NCBI GenBank assembly: GCA_947384055.1
Contig: CANDFO010000098.1
Coordinates: 1 to 6,340, forward strand
From: an uncultured Flavonifractor sp.
GTDB taxonomy: Bacteria; Bacillota; Clostridia; Oscillospirales; Oscillospiraceae
Direction of reading: 5' to 3'
DNA length: 6,340 nt
Under the pieces are notes generated by a model. The model saw nothing but the letters and a program-made list of their open reading frames with translations. It was not told the origin of the DNA and searched no databases. Shown here piece after piece: positions 4,194 to 6,340 of the stretch. Position 1 is the stretch's first letter, and every line of letters starts with the position of its first letter. Position numbers and translations under genes: made by a program.

Positions 4194-5776
4194 ACCGCCA
4201 CCGTCTTTTCCAGCTGCTCCGTGGTGGTGCTCTCCTCCCCGCACCACTCCGGCAGGTTTGCCCGCACCAGGGCCTCTGCCATAGGCGGGCACACCGCGTT
4301 CCCGCAGCGAGCTACCTGCTTGATCTTCCCGTAGGCCCGTCCTGTATAGTCCCGGTCGATAATATAGTCAGGCGGAAAGCCCATGGCGTTGTAAAGCTCC
4401 CTCGGTGTCAGCATCCGCAGGCCGATGTCTGCAATGAAACAGGCGGTCCCGCCCACGTCCAGCATCAGCACCTCGTTTTCTTTCAGATCATATCCGCAGA
4501 AGCGATTCAGCAGTTCCCGCACCTCCGGCCAGTGTCCCATATCTGCGCCCGGCTCGTAGGTCCCTACCTCCGTGCGGATTTCCGTAAACTCCCCGGCGCC
4601 GGCCGTGACGGTTTGTAGCGGTTCCCGCTCGTCCTGGCCGATGTTCTGCCCCTTGAATTTGCAAATATGTGTCAGCGTCAGGGCTTCCCGGTCGTGGGAG
4701 GTCACGGTCCGCATCGGCTCCGCCACGTTCAGCGGGTTCCCGTTCCCGTAATACTCCACCAGGTTTGCCGCAATCAGGCCGTATCGGTTGGAGGCGTCCA
4801 CGGTCCGCAAAGTCTCCGCGACGCTCTGCCCCCGCACGATCTCGTTCTGTTCCGTGTGATATTGAATCAACGCAGGGGTAACAACGCCATATCCATGCTT
4901 TGCGGTAATGGTACAGAGTGGTTTTTCCAATTCCTGCCCTCTGAACTCCCCCGAATGATTTACTGTTACCAGAAACGGCTGTCCGGACCGAATCATAAAC
5001 TTGTCCACCCCGCGAATCACGCGGCGCATGGTGTTGTCCGCCAGCGGCCTAATCACTGTGACTCCGTACCGGCTTTTGATGTCCTCCTTTGTGGCAAAGA
5101 TGGAGTAGCACGGCTGGGTCCAGTCGATCACCTCCGCCGCCGCTCTCCACTTCGGCAGGCCGTCAGCCCCGTCCTTGTCGTGGGTCCGCTCCGGCCAGAC
5201 AACGGGCCTCCCGTCGCACCTCGCCACCAGTACAAAGCGTTTCCGGGTCGTGGGCGCTCCGTAGTCTGCCGCCACCAGCTCCCGGTATTCCACGGTGTAG
5301 CCCAGTCCCTCCAGTTGGTATATGAACCGCCGGAAAGTCTGGCCCGCCTTTTTCTTAATCGGCTTTCCCCGTCGGACCGGCCCCCAGGTCTGAAATTCCT
5401 CCACGTTTTCCAGGATAATCACGCGGGGGCGTACGGTTCCGGCCCAGCGCAGGACAATCCACGCCAGCCCCCGGATGTTCCGGTCCACCAGGGCCGCTCC
5501 CTTGGCCTTGGAGAAGTGCTTGCAGTCCGGGGAGAACCACGCCAGCCCCACCGGGCGGCCCCCGCACACCTCCACCGGGTCTACGTCCCACACGCTGGCC
5601 TGATAGTGCACGGTGCGGGGGTGGTTGGTCTTGTGCATCAAAATGGCGTCCGGGTCGTGGTTGACCGCTATGTCCACCGCCCGGCCCGCGGCCAGCTCAA
5701 TCCCTGTGGAGGCTCCGCCACCGCCGCAGAAATTGTCTATGATCAGCTCATGTAAAGGCACAATATCATTCACCAT
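4190..5776 (-). CDS. Phage C5-cytosine DNA methyltransferase
   Basis: A 528-residue DNA (cytosine-5) methyltransferase. Motif I is DNFCGGGGASTGIE at 14-27, binding S-adenosylmethionine. Motif IV is FSPDCKHFSK at 81-90 with catalytic C85; the usual Pro before Cys is an Asp here, as in a phage subgroup. Motif VI is ENVEEF at 123-128, and motif VIII is TTRKR at 176-180. After a long target-recognition region come motif IX-like RMLTPRELYNAMGFPPDY at 454-471 and motif X CGNAVCPPMAEAL at 491-503. All catalytic motifs are intact. The region at about 284-400 contains repeated PL-x-TVTA units. At 528 residues it is longer than a minimal enzyme because of these. The ATG at 5774-5776 is chosen; the adjacent GTG (5771-5773) would overlap the upstream stop as GTGA, and a TTG at 5789-5791 is also open. 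No cognate nuclease is adjacent, so it is probably an anti-restriction orphan. Sequence specificity is unknown. Confidence 0.95.
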   Translation of the reverse strand: MVNDIVPLHELIIDNFCGGGGASTGIELAAGRAVDIAVNHDPDAILMHKTNHPRTVHYQASVWDVDPVEVCGGRPVGLAWFSPDCKHFSKAKGAALVDRNIRGLAWIVLRWAGTVRPRVIILENVEEFQTWGPVRRGKPIKKKAGQTFRRFIYQLEGLGYTVEYRELVAADYGAPTTRKRFVLVARCDGRPVVWPERTHDKDGADGLPKWRAAAEVIDWTQPCYSIFATKEDIKSRYGVTVIRPLADNTMRRVIRGVDKFMIRSGQPFLVTVNHSGEFRGQELEKPLCTITAKHGYGVVTPALIQYHTEQNEIVRGQSVAETLRTVDASNRYGLIAANLVEYYGNGNPLNVAEPMRTVTSHDREALTLTHICKFKGQNIGQDEREPLQTVTAGAGEFTEIRTEVGTYEPGADMGHWPEVRELLNRFCGYDLKENEVLMLDVGGTACFIADIGLRMLTPRELYNAMGFPPDYIIDRDYTGRAYGKIKQVARCGNAVCPPMAEALVRANLPEWCGEESTTTEQLEKTVAV

Positions 5777-5985
5777 TCCTTTCCCGCACAAGGCATTGCT
5801 TCACGCAGTCTGCCGTGTGCAAACAGAGCCTCTGCCACAAAAAATCGGCGCCGCGGGTGTATGTAGATAATTCGTCCTGTTACCTGTTTGTGCTTGTCCT
5901 CCGGCGTACGCCTGCTACCCTGACGGGCATCTTTATGCCCGTCGTCCGTGGAGGGACGCCAGGTATATTTATCTCCCAGTCTCAT
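5770..5985 (-). CDS. Small basic protein between helicase and C5 methyltransferase
   Basis: A 71-residue basic protein in the replication operon. It starts MRLGDKYTWRPSTDD, has a charged, probably flexible middle (about 12-36), and then GRIIYIHPRRRFFVAEALF at 37-55, which alternates hydrophobic and basic residues like two beta strands. I recall similar short proteins, with an MRLGD start and a YIHP core, next to helicase genes in clostridial phages, but none with a known function. The ATG at 5983-5985 overlaps the helicase stop as ATGA, and the 3' end overlaps the methyltransferase start, so all three are probably translated together. A perfect hairpin (5922-5943) lies within the variable middle. 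A nucleic-acid-binding accessory role would fit the charge and the location; that is inference. Confidence 0.75.
   Translation of the reverse strand: MRLGDKYTWRPSTDDGHKDARQGSRRTPEDKHKQVTGRIIYIHPRRRFFVAEALFAHGRLREAMPCAGKEW
5922..5943. repeat. Perfect 9-bp inverted repeat inside the small basic gene
   Basis: GACGGGCAT (5922-5930) and ATGCCCGTC (5935-5943) are exact reverse complements around a four-base loop, CTTT. No T run follows on either strand, so it is not an intrinsic terminator. It falls in the low-constraint middle of the coding sequence and could be an RNA hairpin in the operon message or a protein site. Confidence 0.65.
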
Positions 5986-6340
5986 GTTATTTCCGTACCT
6001 TTCTCTTCAAAAGGGTCTCCTTCCGGCGGAGGACCTTCCAAGCCCTCCCAGAACCGGTCGGCAAAACTTACCTGATGATGCTGCCGGGGCGCAGGGGGCC
6101 GCGGGGCCGGGCGGTCTACAGCCGATTCCCGGAAGGTCTGCGTGCTGCCATCAAACGTCAGATAAATTTTGCCCTGTTCGCCCTCCTTGTTTTTGGCGAT
6201 CAGAAGCACCCGCCGGCTGTTTGGGTCCTCGGAATCTTCTTTGTACAGCAACAGGATTACATCGGCGTCCTGCTCAATCTGCCCGGATTCCCGCAGGGAG
6301 GACATCGTGGGCGCTCTCTGTCCTTCACGGGTTTTTTCCG
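5982..6340 (-). CDS. dnaB: Replicative DNA helicase, DnaB family, C-terminal part (5' end outside window)
   Basis: The visible 118 residues are the C-terminal end of a DnaB-type hexameric helicase, which unwinds DNA at the phage replication fork. The recognisable part is APTMSSLRESGQIEQDADVI followed by LLLYKE, matching the late RecA-fold motif in which the SLRESG-IEQDAD segment and its arginine/glutamine residues contact nucleotide or DNA. A further block, VLLIAKNKEGEQGKIYLTFD, is the usual last strand pair. After it comes a proline-rich, low-complexity tail of about 45 residues (PAPRPPAPRQHHQ and onward), longer than in the host enzyme and typical of phage copies. The frame is open to base 6340; an ATG at 6303-6305 lies inside the domain and is not the start. 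The stop overlaps the next gene as ATGA. Walker motifs lie off the edge, so activity cannot be judged. The symbol names the family; this is a phage copy. Confidence 0.9.
   Translation of the reverse strand, partial: EKTREGQRAPTMSSLRESGQIEQDADVILLLYKEDSEDPNSRRVLLIAKNKEGEQGKIYLTFDGSTQTFRESAVDRPAPRPPAPRQHHQVSFADRFWEGLEGPPPEGDPFEEKGTEIT

Noticed and set aside
4667..5755. Long plus-strand open frame of 362 codons
   Set aside because: It is the antisense shadow of the C5 methyltransferase, whose motifs are all on the minus strand. The translated product is a compositionally odd string of His, Pro and Arg with no domain.
1..6340. CRISPR array, tRNA or rRNA gene, insertion sequence
   Set aside because: No regularly spaced repeat series, no cloverleaf-like segment ending in a T-arm consensus, and no transposase-like reading frame or terminal inverted repeats were found.

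Overview
The window looks like part of a tailed-phage genome, most likely an integrated prophage, from a moderately GC-rich Firmicute of the class Clostridia (a gut Oscillospiraceae- or Lachnospiraceae-like host). The evidence is strong AGGAGG-type ribosome sites, frequent GTG and TTG starts, tightly overlapping genes, and families typical of clostridial phages and mobile elements: a DnaB-type helicase, a phage C5 cytosine methyltransferase, a PAPS-reductase-like gene, an ASCH-like phage protein, a D12 adenine methyltransferase, a Cys-rich KTR protein and an HNH endonuclease. The host assignment is inference; no rRNA or tRNA is present. Neither integrase nor structural genes are visible, so 'prophage' also rests on gene content.

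Layout, read in the direction of transcription (minus strand, right to left). 6340-5982 is the C-terminal end of a replicative helicase, open at the window edge. It overlaps by ATGA with a small conserved-looking basic protein (5985-5770). That gene overlaps the start of a 528-residue C5 DNA methyltransferase (5776-4190). Next comes a PAPS-reductase-family gene (4193-3839) broken by an internal deletion with a frame change, then a cysteine-rich orphan protein (3846-3484). These five are chained by short overlaps and read as one operon.

3017-3424 is on the opposite (plus) strand: two 54-codon genes, each with a good ribosome site, followed by a textbook intrinsic terminator. This is a moron-like cassette interrupting the minus-strand gene order.

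The minus-strand series resumes at 2938: an ASCH/PUA-like protein (2938-2327), a D12 (Dam-type) adenine methyltransferase (2343-1537), an HUH-type replication-initiator-like protein (1525-770), a Cys-rich KTR protein (700-500) and an HNH endonuclease (439-92). HNH genes in this position usually lie just before the terminase genes, so packaging genes are expected left of base 1. An open TTG-start frame running off the left edge could be the first of them, but support is weak.

Functionally, the region is a late-early stretch between replication and packaging. It carries two DNA methyltransferases of different chemistry, which probably mask phage DNA from host restriction, together with DNA-processing enzymes. 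The most interesting points are a single-strand-nicking HUH protein in a DnaB-type phage, the decayed sulfotransfer-type ATPase gene, the antisense small-gene cassette, and an unassigned eight-cysteine protein.
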